Source: Oscillospiraceae bacterium (GTDB taxonomy: Bacteria > Bacillota > Clostridia > Oscillospirales > Acutalibacteraceae). From it: a stretch of DNA of 61,730 bases. The position numbers and the translations under genes were made by a program. Shown here in pieces: positions 7,483 to 16,067 of this stretch. The notes beneath the pieces are model-generated. The model saw nothing but the letters and a program-made list of their open reading frames with translations, was not told the DNA's origin and did not search any database. Each line of letters begins with the position of its first letter. Position 1 is the first letter of the stretch. The DNA lies in contig SVPM01000006.1 of NCBI GenBank assembly GCA_015065865.1, positions 1 through 61,730 on the forward strand. The letters are read 5' to 3'.

Positions 7483-9522
7483 TTATACGGTAGCAACGGG
7501 GGCGAAACTGCTGTCATAGACCGTGATACCCTCTTGGTGTACGACGTAGAAGTAATCGTCGATAAACAGACCGCGCGGGTTTTGTGCATTGTCCACCGTA
7601 CAACGAACGAGCGGGGTAAAGCCGTTCTCCTCGTCGTAGTGGTACAACATATAATCGAGTCCGTTGTTCGTGTACAGCGGTACGCCGACCAATGCGCGGG
7701 CAGTGTCTACCAAAATGGCGTGATGATCGTTCAGCGCATCGGAATAGTGAAACTCTGCGGGCAATTCCAGATAGGTTTTTACCGTAACGTCCGTTTTGTT
7801 TGTGGTATCAAACATGGTGAGTTTCAGTTTTCCGTTCAATCCGTTCTCGGTACCCGCATAACCGAACCCGAACAAACGGCCGTCGCCGAAGGGGTGCAGG
7901 TACTCCGAAAATCCCGTGATCTTGAGTGCCGACAGCACGGTGGGGTTTTGCGGGTCGGACAAGTCCACGGCAAACAACGGGTCGGTTTGACGGAACGTGA
8001 CCACATAACCGATATTCCCCTCAAACCGTACCGATCGAACCGTTTCGTCGGGTGCCATATTATCGATACGTCCCACCTCGTGCAGAGTGCTGTTCAGCAC
8101 ATACAGGCGGTTATACTGTTCGCTTTGGCTGTTTGTGCCCACATAGGTGACGTGTTCGGTTCCGCGGGTAACGGTTGCGTGTTCACTGTGATGATAGACG
8201 GTGCAGGTGACGGCGATACGGAAATGGTCGTTCCACTCGTCTAAAGCGAACGGCCCGTCCGGTGTGCCGTCGATGGTGGCGGCGGCGGTCTGCGTAACGG
8301 TTCCGTTTTCGATGTCAAACAGAAAAAGATCGGTCGTTTCGTTGTAGGTGTATTCGCGGCGGGCGGTGTCGTCTTCCAACGGGATCTCTTGGATCACCGA
8401 GCGCTCACCGTGTTGCATCAGCACCAGATGTTCGGAATTGGCCCATACGCGGCACCCGCCTGCGCCGAGCACCGCTTTTTCGGCCAGTCGCGCGGTGTTG
8501 CCGGCGACCGATAAAGCGATGATTACGGCGTAATCCGGAGTTTGGGGTGCGGGAACGGCACAAAGTGCCTTTTCCGCTATCGCCGTATGCTCGCCATCGC
8601 GATACACACGAGGTACAAAACTGGCAATATTTTCCTCATCCGCCGCCCACACGGTGTGGGCGGTAATGAGGTACAACACCCCGTTCACCATACGCGAATC
8701 GGTAAGGGTGCCATCCTGCCCGTATGCGGTGATGTAGTGGGGAGCGGTGGGGTCGGTGATATCATAGATCACGGCGTATACCTGACCGTCCCGATAACTG
8801 TAGCCGCCTACGCCACGCTCTTTGGCAGCGGTCCCGCTGACGTATGCCGTTTCGTGGTGCGTATACAATATCACCAGGCGGTCGTTGGTAAGATACATAT
8901 TGACCAAACGGTCGTTTTCGCCGTCGGTGGGTTCATGCTCGGCCACAACGGCGGTGTTTTCGCCGTCCGCACGGTAGATGGTAAGACGGCGCTCGGCACG
9001 GTTTAAGACATAGATATATCCGCCCTGCGCTTTGACCACGTCTGCTTCATCCACATTGGCATACTGCGTGTTGGTGACCGTGTCGCTGCCGGTGGCACCC
9101 TTGTAGCCGGAATATTCGGTGCGATTGGTTGCGGCGGGTGCTGTGGATGGGAAGGTGCCGCGTAGTTCCGCATCGCCGTCGCTCTCTGTTATCACATCGC
9201 CGTTGACCATCTGCAGATCGTCGAGCAATGCAAACGCCTGTGTGTAGGTCAAGTGTTCATCTTGAAAAGAATCGGTTACGGTGGAAGGGTTCTCGATTTC
9301 GGGATAGAAGGAAATGCGTGGCCTCTCGACCGATTGCGCGAAAAGCACTGCCAGCACCACCGCGGCACAAGCCGTCAAGGCGACGGCGCGGTACCACCGC
9401 GGTGTGCGGTGTTTTAACGGTGTCGTATCGGCCTCGCTGCGAAGGGCGGTCAGCACACGTTCGCTTGCTTCATCGGAAAGGCGGCGCTCGTTCATATCGT
9501 TACGGTATTGTTCGGAAAACAT
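7483..9522 (-). CDS. Membrane-anchored beta-propeller protein, putative partner of ECF sigma
   Basis: The 679-residue product has a cytoplasmic N-terminus (about 1-42), one membrane helix (about 45-63, AVALTACAAVVLAVLFA) and a large exported domain. The exported part resembles the 'secreted protein with C-terminal beta-propeller' family: repeated strands such as VYAVIYDITDPTAPHYITAY and VDLSDPQNPTVLSALKI. Many Y, D and T residues and a late LFIDDYFYVVHQEG strand fit this. The gene starts 12 bp after the ECF sigma gene, with AAGGAG at the right distance. The N-terminal layout (short cytoplasmic arm with many charged residues, one helix, external sensor) is what an anti-sigma factor would have, but no zinc anti-sigma motif is visible. 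That role is inferred from context only. Confidence 0.8.
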   Translation of the reverse strand: MFSEQYRNDMNERRLSDEASERVLTALRSEADTTPLKHRTPRWYRAVALTACAAVVLAVLFAQSVERPRISFYPEIENPSTVTDSFQDEHLTYTQAFALLDDLQMVNGDVITESDGDAELRGTFPSTAPAATNRTEYSGYKGATGSDTVTNTQYANVDEADVVKAQGGYIYVLNRAERRLTIYRADGENTAVVAEHEPTDGENDRLVNMYLTNDRLVILYTHHETAYVSGTAAKERGVGGYSYRDGQVYAVIYDITDPTAPHYITAYGQDGTLTDSRMVNGVLYLITAHTVWAADEENIASFVPRVYRDGEHTAIAEKALCAVPAPQTPDYAVIIALSVAGNTARLAEKAVLGAGGCRVWANSEHLVLMQHGERSVIQEIPLEDDTARREYTYNETTDLFLFDIENGTVTQTAAATIDGTPDGPFALDEWNDHFRIAVTCTVYHHSEHATVTRGTEHVTYVGTNSQSEQYNRLYVLNSTLHEVGRIDNMAPDETVRSVRFEGNIGYVVTFRQTDPLFAVDLSDPQNPTVLSALKITGFSEYLHPFGDGRLFGFGYAGTENGLNGKLKLTMFDTTNKTDVTVKTYLELPAEFHYSDALNDHHAILVDTARALVGVPLYTNNGLDYMLYHYDEENGFTPLVRCTVDNAQNPRGLFIDDYFYVVHQEGITVYDSSFAPVATV

Positions 9523-9534
9523 CGTATCACTCCT

Positions 9535-9999
9535 TTATTCGGTGTCTAACAGATTACGCAGGGCGGTGCGGGCGCGGTGCAGACGGGTCTTTACGGTTGC
9601 TTCCGTTGCGGAGGTCATTTGTGCGATCTCCCGCACCGAATATCCTTCGTAATAGAAAAGGTGTATTACCACGCGTTGAGCGGGCGGTAAGGTCTGCACG
9701 GCGTCGAACACGCCGAGAGATTCGATGGGGGGCGCGGTGAGAGTATCCTCCAACGGCACGGTATGGCGCGCCCACGCGGTGGTCCGCGCGGAACGACAGC
9801 AGTTGACCGTCACACGAAGAAGCCACGCTTTGCAATGTTCCGCTTCGCGGAAAACGGGCGCTTTGCGAACGTAACGCAAAAACACCTCTTGCACCGCGTC
9901 CTCGGCCGCGGCGGAGTTGCCGAGCCGCGCGAGTGCCAAACGGTACACCGTCTGGCGGTATTGCAAAAATACTTGTTCAACCGATGGCTGTTGCCACAT
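9535..9999 (-). CDS. ECF-type RNA polymerase sigma factor
   Basis: The 154-residue protein has sigma region 2 (about 10-75, with AEDAVQEVFLRYVRK) and region 4 (about 100-150, ending with YSVREIAQMTSATEATVKTRLHRAR), without the regions found only in larger sigma factors. It would direct RNA polymerase to a small regulon, including probably its own promoter. The ATG at 9999 was chosen because AGGAGG is eight bases upstream; the TTG at 10020 lies before that ribosome site. The beta-propeller membrane gene follows in the same unit. Confidence 0.9.
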   Translation of the reverse strand: MWQQPSVEQVFLQYRQTVYRLALARLGNSAAAEDAVQEVFLRYVRKAPVFREAEHCKAWLLRVTVNCCRSARTTAWARHTVPLEDTLTAPPIESLGVFDAVQTLPPAQRVVIHLFYYEGYSVREIAQMTSATEATVKTRLHRARTALRNLLDTE

Positions 10000-10040
10000 C
10001 CTCTGCGCCTCCTTTCGCAAAAAAGAGCTCTTTCACCTAT

Positions 10041-10069
10041 AACACCGAACAGAAAAGGAAAAGGTTTCA
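10041..10069 (-). promoter_or_regulatory. Candidate ECF-type promoter of the sigma gene
   Basis: On the minus strand TGAAACC (10063-10069) resembles ECF -35 elements, with CGGTGTT (10041-10047) 15 bp further on. There is no good sigma-A promoter in this gap, which suggests autoregulation. Confidence 0.4.
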
Positions 10070-10070
10070 A

Positions 10071-10098
10071 AAAAATCCTGCCTTTCGGCAGGATTTTT
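10071..10098 (-). terminator. Terminator after rlmH
   Basis: AAAAATCCTGCC and GGCAGGATTTTT form a stem that touches the rlmH stop codon, with T/A runs on both sides. Confidence 0.8.
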
Positions 10099-10580
10099 TA
10101 TTTATGATATTTTCCGCCCGAAGAGATCTGTGCCGCACGGTAGATCTGCTCGAGCAACATTACACGGGCCAGTTGATGCGGAAAGGTCATGGGGGACATC
10201 GAAAGTTTCAGGCGGGCGGCGGCCTTCACCTCGTTCGAAAGACCCCACGAGCCGCCGATGATGAACACGGTGTGACTGCACCCGTCCACCGCCACGCGGT
10301 CCAGTGTTTCGGACAGGGCAGGGGAGGAGAGTTCTTTGCCCTCGATACACAGCGCAAACACCGCCGCACCTGCAGGAACGTGGGATAACAGCCGTTTGCC
10401 TTCCGCTTGTAACGTTCGATCGATCTGTGCAGGGGAGGGGTTGTCCGGCAGACGTTCCTCCTCCACCTCCACAACGGATAGACGGCAAAAGGCTGAGAGC
10501 CGCTTTTGGTATTCCGCCACGGCATCCCGCCAGTAGGCCTCTTTCAGTTTACCGACACACAAAACGGTCACGCTACGCAC
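10098..10580 (-). CDS. rlmH: 23S rRNA (pseudouridine1915-N3)-methyltransferase RlmH
   Basis: This is a 160-residue SPOUT-fold methyltransferase that modifies pseudouridine 1915 in helix 69 of 23S rRNA on 70S ribosomes. The family signature is clear: VFIIGGSWGLSNEV near residues 105-118, then LSMSPMTFPHQLARVMLLEQ, IYRA and a C-terminal GGKYHK. The start is a GTG at 10580 with AAGGAC eight bases before it. The longer open frame upstream is only a shadow of walJ. The gene follows walJ by 14 bp in the unit murA-walJ-rlmH. Confidence 0.95.
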   Translation of the reverse strand: MRSVTVLCVGKLKEAYWRDAVAEYQKRLSAFCRLSVVEVEEERLPDNPSPAQIDRTLQAEGKRLLSHVPAGAAVFALCIEGKELSSPALSETLDRVAVDGCSHTVFIIGGSWGLSNEVKAAARLKLSMSPMTFPHQLARVMLLEQIYRAAQISSGGKYHK

Positions 10581-10594
10581 AAAAACACGTCCTT

Positions 10595-11395
10595 TCAGAA
10601 GACCATAATGCCGCGGGTATCCTCGGGAGAGGCCACCCGCAGGAGATAATCCGCACCCTCCAGCAGACCGCCCGCCGACAAGGCGCTTTGTGCGGTGGCA
10701 AGTGCCAGATCGGGACGGTTGTTGTGGCGGCTCAAGTGCGCCAGTACAAAACGGGTAGTGCCGCTTTGGGCAAGTCCCGTGAGTTCGGCCGCACAAGCGG
10801 GGTTCGAGAGGTGCCCCGTGGATGCTAAAATACGCTGTTTTAAAAAATCGGGATACGGACCGCCTATCAACATCGGAATATCGTGATTCGATTCGATCTG
10901 CACCAGATCGCATCCCTGCACCGATTCTCGCACGGTGGCGGTCATATTGCCGATATCGGTGGCAATCGCTACCGTGCGGTCGTCGGCGGTATGTATACGG
11001 TAACCGCAACTCTGACGGCTGTCGTGCGGAGTGGCAAAGGCCGTGATCTCACAGCCGCCTTCCTGCACCTTTGTGCACCCGTCGGGCGGCAGGGCAAAAC
11101 AGGCAGTACCCGTTGCCACTTTTTCGCCTTCGCACAGCGCCTCCATTGTGCCGCGGGTGGCGTATACCCGCATACCGTAGCGCTTGGTGAGCACCTTCAG
11201 TCCCGCAATATGGTCGCTGTGTTCGTGGGTGACGAAGATGGCGGTAATACGATGCGGGTCGATCCCCCGTGCTGTCAGCGCCGTTTCAATACGTTTAGCA
11301 CTAACGCCGGCATCAATCAAAATGCCGGCGTCTGCGTTTCCGATATAGGTGCAATTTCCTTCGCTTCCGCTAAACAGCGGACAGTATCTTGCCAT
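10595..11395 (-). CDS. walJ: MBL-fold hydrolase, WalJ/YycJ type
   Basis: The 266-residue protein has the metallo-beta-lactamase metal site THEHSDH at residues 56-62 and the YycJ-type opening FSGSEGNCTYIG. It also has the later motifs ATPHDS, ATDIGNM, ESNHD and STGHLSN. In Bacillus relatives this protein is linked to the WalRK cell-wall regulon and affects DNA replication/repair phenotypes; its biochemical substrate is unsettled. No walRK genes are in this window, but the gene sits 3 bp after murA, keeping a cell-wall association. AGAGGT precedes the ATG. Confidence 0.88.
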   Translation of the reverse strand: MARYCPLFSGSEGNCTYIGNADAGILIDAGVSAKRIETALTARGIDPHRITAIFVTHEHSDHIAGLKVLTKRYGMRVYATRGTMEALCEGEKVATGTACFALPPDGCTKVQEGGCEITAFATPHDSRQSCGYRIHTADDRTVAIATDIGNMTATVRESVQGCDLVQIESNHDIPMLIGGPYPDFLKQRILASTGHLSNPACAAELTGLAQSGTTRFVLAHLSRHNNRPDLALATAQSALSAGGLLEGADYLLRVASPEDTRGIMVF

Positions 11396-11398
11396 AAT

Positions 11399-12658
11399 TT
11401 AGACCTCTACCTGCTCAATATCCGCGCCGAGTGCACGGAACTTTTCCACAACGGTTTCGTAACCGCGTTCGATATGGTGGATATCTTCCACCACGGTTAC
11501 ACCATCGGCACACAAGCCGGCGATGATCATCGCCGCACCGGCACGCAGATCCACCGCTTTGACGGTATCCGCTTTCAAACGTTCGATGCCTTGGAACACC
11601 GCGATCTTGCCGTCCACCTCCACTTGGGCGCCCATACGGCGCAGTTCATCGAGATAGCGGAAACGTTTGTCATACACATCCTCGTTCAGCACACTGCGCC
11701 CTTCGGCAACCGAAAGCAGAACGCCGATCTGCGGTTGCATATCGGTGGGGAAGCCGGGGTGCGGCATCGTCTTTACGTTACAGTGGCGAAGCGGCTCTTT
11801 GCGGAAGATCCGCAGTGCATCGTCGTATTCTTCGATCTCAGCGCCCATTTCCCGCAACTTGGCGGAAATGGATTCCATATGCTTCGGGATAATGCCGCGC
11901 ACCAGTACGTCACCGCCCGTGGCGACGGCGGCCGCCATATAGGTGCCGGCTTCGATCTGGTCGGGAATGATGGAGTAGTTGGTGCCGTGCAAGCGGTCTA
12001 CACCGCGGATCTTCACCGTGTCGGTACCGGCACCGCTGATGTCCGCACCAAGGAAGTTCAAAAAGTTCGCCAGATCGACGATGTGCGGTTCTTTCGCCGC
12101 GTTTTCGATAATGGTGATGCCACGCGCCTTGCACGCTGCCATCATAACGTTGGCGGTGGCACCCACCGACACTTTATCCATATAGATGGAGTTGCCTACC
12201 AACCGTTCGGCCGAGAGTTCCACCGTTGCATTTTCCAGCGGGGCTTGCACCGCGCCCAGTGCGGTAAAGCCTTTCAGATGCTGATCGATCGGGCGGTCGC
12301 CGAAATCACAGCCGCCCGGCAACGGCACCCGTGCACGGCGGAAACGGCCGAGCAGCGAACCGAGGAAATAGTACGACCCACGCATGTGCCGCGCGAGGTC
12401 ATACGGTACCGTTTCGGTATCGATGGTGCAAGGATTGATCTCCACCGTGGAGGGGCTTACGCGGCGCACACTGGCACCGATGGCACTCAAAATTTCGAGC
12501 GCGGTGGAAACGTCCTTAATATTCGGCAGATTTTCAATGCGACAAATACCGTCCGCCAACGCAACGGCAGGCAGAATGGCAACGGCGGCGTTTTTGGCAC
12601 CGCTGATATTGACTTCTCCGACCAGCGGAATACCGCCGCGGATGCGATACTTTTTCAA
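11399..12658 (-). CDS. murA: UDP-N-acetylglucosamine 1-carboxyvinyltransferase MurA
   Basis: MurA transfers enolpyruvate from PEP to UDP-GlcNAc, the first committed step of peptidoglycan synthesis in the cytoplasm. The 419 residues cover the whole family length: VNISGAKNAAVAILPA at the N-terminus (K22, N23), the active-site loop PLPGGCDFGDRPIDQH with C117 corresponding to the fosfomycin-sensitive cysteine, and the C-terminal DLRAGAAMIIAGL. The start appears to be TTG at 12658. There is no in-frame ATG or GTG nearby, a stop codon lies just upstream, and GGGAG is ten bases before it. It heads the murA-walJ-rlmH unit. Confidence 0.95.
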   Translation of the reverse strand: MKKYRIRGGIPLVGEVNISGAKNAAVAILPAVALADGICRIENLPNIKDVSTALEILSAIGASVRRVSPSTVEINPCTIDTETVPYDLARHMRGSYYFLGSLLGRFRRARVPLPGGCDFGDRPIDQHLKGFTALGAVQAPLENATVELSAERLVGNSIYMDKVSVGATANVMMAACKARGITIIENAAKEPHIVDLANFLNFLGADISGAGTDTVKIRGVDRLHGTNYSIIPDQIEAGTYMAAAVATGGDVLVRGIIPKHMESISAKLREMGAEIEEYDDALRIFRKEPLRHCNVKTMPHPGFPTDMQPQIGVLLSVAEGRSVLNEDVYDKRFRYLDELRRMGAQVEVDGKIAVFQGIERLKADTVKAVDLRAGAAMIIAGLCADGVTVVEDIHHIERGYETVVEKFRALGADIEQVEV

Positions 12659-12710
12659 ATCTATGTCACTCCCTGCGAAATTGTTAGGGGGGTGTATTCA
12701 CTCAAATTGT

Positions 12711-12739
12711 AGTATACCACAGTTTAACGCAAATGTAAA
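12711..12739 (-). promoter_or_regulatory. murA promoter
   Basis: Minus strand TTTACA (12734-12739), 17 bp, TATACT (12711-12716), about 50 bp before the TTG start. Confidence 0.75.
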
Positions 12740-12865
12740 TCGGTATTTCCATAAAAATCAAATTTTTATCCCGGCAATTTCAAATAATGCAGATAAATTG
12801 CGGGTGACGAGAGCGGCTACTTGCTTAAAATGCGGTTTATCGGCAACAAAAGAGGACAAACCCCG

Positions 12866-12881
12866 AAAACTTGCAAGTTTT
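12866..12881. promoter_or_regulatory. Perfect 16-bp palindrome upstream of gdhA
   Basis: AAAACTTGCAAGTTTT is self-complementary and centred about 55 bp upstream of the gdhA -35 element. It could be an operator. The rest of the 330-bp gap between murA and gdhA shows only the two divergent promoters. Confidence 0.35.
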
Positions 12882-12927
12882 TAAAGCGAAAATTGCAAAA
12901 AAATCTTACTTTTTTTGTGATTTCCTA

Positions 12928-12956
12928 TTGCATTGAAGGGGCGAGTGTGCTACAAT
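12928..12956 (+). promoter_or_regulatory. gdhA promoter
   Basis: TTGCAT (12928-12933), 17 bp, TACAAT (12951-12956), followed 35 bp later by the gdhA ATG with a GGAGGAGG ribosome site. Confidence 0.8.
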
Positions 12957-12990
12957 TATTCCTATCGAATTTCCTGGAGGAGGAAGAGTT

Positions 12991-14343
12991 ATGAGTTTAA
13001 AGAATACCTATTTGATCGATCTTATGGAACGCGTGGAAAAGCGCAACGCCGGTGAGCCCGAATTTCATCAGGCGGTGCGTGAAGTGTTGGAATCGCTGGA
13101 GCCTGTGATCGAAGCACGTCCCGACTATGTGAAGGCGGGCGTTATCGAGCGTATGGTAGAGCCGGAGCGTATCATTAAGTTCCGTGTGCCGTGGGTGGAT
13201 GATAACGGCAACGTGCAGGTCAACCGCGGTTTCCGCGTGCAGTTCAACAGCGCGATCGGTCCCTACAAGGGCGGCTTGCGTTTCCACCCCTCGGTGAACG
13301 AGAGTATCATCAAATTCTTGGGCTTCGAGCAGACCTTCAAGAACTCCCTGACCACGTTGCCCATGGGCGGCGGTAAGGGCGGCAGTGATTTCGATCCGGC
13401 CGGTAAGTCGGATATGGAAGTGATGCGTTTCTGCCAGAGCTTTATGACCGAGCTTTCGAAGTACATCGGCCCCGATACCGACGTTCCTGCGGGTGACATC
13501 GGTGTAGGTGCGCGTGAGGTCGGCTATCTGTTCGGCCAATATAAGCGTCTGCGTGACGAGTTCACCGGCGTGCTCACCGGCAAGGGCCGTCCTTACGGTG
13601 GTTCGCTCATCCGCCCCGAAGCGACGGGTTACGGCGCGGTGTACTACACGGTGGAAATGCTGAACACCTTCGGCGAAGACGTGAAAGGTAAGACGTTTGC
13701 GGTCTCCGGTTTCGGCAACGTGGCTTGGGGCGCTGTGCAGAAGATCAACGAACTCGGCGGTAAGGTCGTCACCATCTCGGGTCCCGACGGCTATATCTAC
13801 GACGAGGACGGCGTCTGCACCGAAGAAAAGATCAACTATATGCTCGAAATGCGTGCTTCCTGCCGCAACCGTGTGCAGGATTACGCGGATAAGTTCGGCG
13901 TGCCGTTCTTTGCGGGTGAAAAGCCGTGGGGCGTGAAGGTGGACGTCATTATGCCTTGCGCGACCCAGAACGAAGTCAATCTCGACGACGCGAAGAAGAT
14001 CGTGGCCAACGGCGTGAAGTATTATGTGGAAGTTTCCAATATGCCCACCACCGCAGACGCTGTGGCGTATATGAAGGAAAACGGTGTGGTCATTGCTCCG
14101 TCCAAGGCGGTCAACGCGGGCGGTGTGGCTGTGTCGGGTCTCGAAATGTCCCAGAACTCCATGCGTTACAGCTGGTCGGCGGAAGAAGTCGATGCGAAAC
14201 TGAAGGATATCATGAAGAACATCTATCAGAGTTCGGTCGATGCCGCGAAGGCATACGGCATGGAAGGCGACCTCATCGCGGGCGCCAACATCGCGGGCTT
14301 CTTGAAGGTTGCGGATGCTATGCTCGCACAGGGCGTGGTGTAA
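12991..14343 (+). CDS. gdhA: Glutamate dehydrogenase (hexameric, NADP-type)
   Basis: The 450-residue enzyme interconverts 2-oxoglutarate plus ammonia and glutamate. The substrate domain has GPYKGGLRFHPSVN with the substrate lysine K93, and PMGGGKGGSDFDP. The family signature PAGDIGVGAREVGYLFGQYK follows, then the dinucleotide domain with VSGFGNVAWGA. Length and motifs fit the hexameric family used for ammonia assimilation; the cofactor is inferred from that subfamily. It is transcribed alone between its own promoter and a terminator. Codon use is strongly biased to C/G-ending codons, suggesting high expression. Confidence 0.95.
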   Translation: MSLKNTYLIDLMERVEKRNAGEPEFHQAVREVLESLEPVIEARPDYVKAGVIERMVEPERIIKFRVPWVDDNGNVQVNRGFRVQFNSAIGPYKGGLRFHPSVNESIIKFLGFEQTFKNSLTTLPMGGGKGGSDFDPAGKSDMEVMRFCQSFMTELSKYIGPDTDVPAGDIGVGAREVGYLFGQYKRLRDEFTGVLTGKGRPYGGSLIRPEATGYGAVYYTVEMLNTFGEDVKGKTFAVSGFGNVAWGAVQKINELGGKVVTISGPDGYIYDEDGVCTEEKINYMLEMRASCRNRVQDYADKFGVPFFAGEKPWGVKVDVIMPCATQNEVNLDDAKKIVANGVKYYVEVSNMPTTADAVAYMKENGVVIAPSKAVNAGGVAVSGLEMSQNSMRYSWSAEEVDAKLKDIMKNIYQSSVDAAKAYGMEGDLIAGANIAGFLKVADAMLAQGVV

Positions 14344-14354
14344 TCTTTTGAATC

Positions 14355-14390
14355 AAAACGACCCGACTTCTTGTCGGGTCGTTTTACTTT
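14355..14390 (+). terminator. Terminator after gdhA
   Basis: AAAACGACCCGAC and GTCGGGTCGTTTT stem with a 5-base loop. Confidence 0.85.
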
Positions 14391-14397
14391 GCATAGT

Positions 14398-14430
14398 AAA
14401 ACGGCATCGACGTTTGATCGATGCCGTTTG
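14398..14430 (-). terminator. Terminator after the DUF1846 gene
   Basis: AAACGGCATCGA and TCGATGCCGTTT stem between the convergent genes; on the minus strand it is followed by TTACTATG. Confidence 0.7.
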
Positions 14431-14437
14431 GTGTTTT

Positions 14438-15922
14438 TTATCCGTGGAACAGGCGCTTGGTTTGATAACGGGGTTCACAGGTGAGGTTGATACCGAGCTT
14501 GCGAAGGGTGTTTTCATCCACCTGCGAAAGAATGACCGAGGAGTGCATCTCGCATCCGGCAAGCTTGTCCAACTGCTGCATGGCGAGTTCGGCTGTCGGG
14601 TCGGTTGCGGCACAGATGGAGAGGGCTACCAACACTTCATCGGTATGCAGGCGCGGGTTGTGCCCGCCCAAATGATTCACTTTCAGATCCTGCACCGGTT
14701 CAATAACGGCGGGAGAGATGAGCAGCACGTCATCCGCAATATTACCGAGCGCTTTTAAAGCGTTGAGCAACATCGCCGAAGAAGCGCCGAGCAAGCCCGA
14801 TGTGCGCCCCGTGATAATGCGGCCGTCCGCCAATTCAACAGCGGCGGCGGGAGCACCGGTTTCTTCCGCCCGCTCAAGTGCGGCGGCAATGGCAGGGCGG
14901 TTATCCGCCGTAATATCCGCCATTTTCATCAAGAGTTCGATCTTGGCGATCTCCTCATCGTTGGGGTTGCCTTTGCGCTGATTGCACAGGGCGGAATAGT
15001 AACGGCGTAAGATCTCCGCTTTGGCGGCGGCACACACGGCGTCGTCGTCAAAAATGCAGTGGCCCGCCACGTTCACCCCCATATCGGTGGGGGATTGATA
15101 GGGGCAATGCCCGTGGATCTTTTCAAACGTTGCCGCCAACACGGGGAAGATCTCCACGTCGCGGTTGTAGTTCACCGCCAGCGTGTTGTAGGCTTCCAAA
15201 TGGAACGGGTCGATCATATTGACGTCGTTCAAATCGGCGGTTGCCGCCTCATACGCCATATTTACGGGGTGTTTCAGCGGCAGATTCCACACGGGGAAAG
15301 TTTCAAATTTTGCATAACCCGCCGAAATACCGCGCTGATGGTCGTGATACAGCTGGCTTAAACAGGTTGCCATTTTGCCGCTGCCGGGGCCGGGCGCCGT
15401 CACGATGACAAGCGAACGGGAAGTTTCGATATACTCGTTACGGCCGAAACCTTCATCGCTCACGATACGCGCCACATCCGAAGGATAGCCGGGAATGGAG
15501 TAGTGGCGGTATACTTTCAGCCCCAACCCCTCCAGTCGAGTCTTAAACGCTTCGGCGGCAGGCTGTTCACTGTACCGTGCGAGCACCACGCTGCCGACGT
15601 ACAGACCGAATCCGCGGAAAGCGTCGATCAGCCGCAACACGTCTTGGTCGTAAGTAATGCCGAGATCACCGCGTACCTTATTTTTTTCGATATCTTGCAC
15701 GTTGATGACAATGACGATCTCCGCTTGGTCTTTGAGTTGAGTGAGCATTTTGATCTTACTGTCGGGTTTGAAACCCGGCAATACGCGGGAGGCGTGAAAA
15801 TCGTCGAACAACTTGCCGCCGAATTCCAAATAGAGTTTACCGCCGAACTTCGCAATGCGCTCTTTGATCTGTTCGGATTGCAGTTTGAGATATTGGTCGT
15901 TATCAAATCCGATCTTTTTCAT
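14438..15922 (-). CDS. DUF1846 domain-containing protein
   Basis: The 494-residue protein is a clear DUF1846 member, with the opening KIGFDNDQYLKLQSEQI and the segments GKLYLEFGGKLFDDFHASRV, RGDLGITYDQDVLRLID and TAPGPGSGKMATCLSQLYHD. Members are cytoplasmic, conserved in Firmicutes, and of unknown enzymatic function; a nucleotide-binding site is suggested by the PGPGSGK loop. I prefer the ATG at 15922, six bases after AGGTGGG and where family homology begins, over the one at 15928. It is convergent with gdhA and appears monocistronic. Confidence 0.9.
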   Translation of the reverse strand: MKKIGFDNDQYLKLQSEQIKERIAKFGGKLYLEFGGKLFDDFHASRVLPGFKPDSKIKMLTQLKDQAEIVIVINVQDIEKNKVRGDLGITYDQDVLRLIDAFRGFGLYVGSVVLARYSEQPAAEAFKTRLEGLGLKVYRHYSIPGYPSDVARIVSDEGFGRNEYIETSRSLVIVTAPGPGSGKMATCLSQLYHDHQRGISAGYAKFETFPVWNLPLKHPVNMAYEAATADLNDVNMIDPFHLEAYNTLAVNYNRDVEIFPVLAATFEKIHGHCPYQSPTDMGVNVAGHCIFDDDAVCAAAKAEILRRYYSALCNQRKGNPNDEEIAKIELLMKMADITADNRPAIAAALERAEETGAPAAAVELADGRIITGRTSGLLGASSAMLLNALKALGNIADDVLLISPAVIEPVQDLKVNHLGGHNPRLHTDEVLVALSICAATDPTAELAMQQLDKLAGCEMHSSVILSQVDENTLRKLGINLTCEPRYQTKRLFHG

Positions 15923-16067
15923 GCTCATCCCACCTAACTTAAAATACTCAACTTAATAATTATAGAACATTCCGCATTCGCCGTCAAGAGGGCGAGGCGG
16001 GTTATTTTCATCTTTTTTATAGACAGTTGAGGGAAAATATGGTTTAATAGATAGCGAGGTGACGTAT

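Noticed and set aside
10883-12712. 609-residue open frame on the plus strand
   Set aside because: It is the complement of murA and walJ, rich in His and Arg, with no ribosome site.
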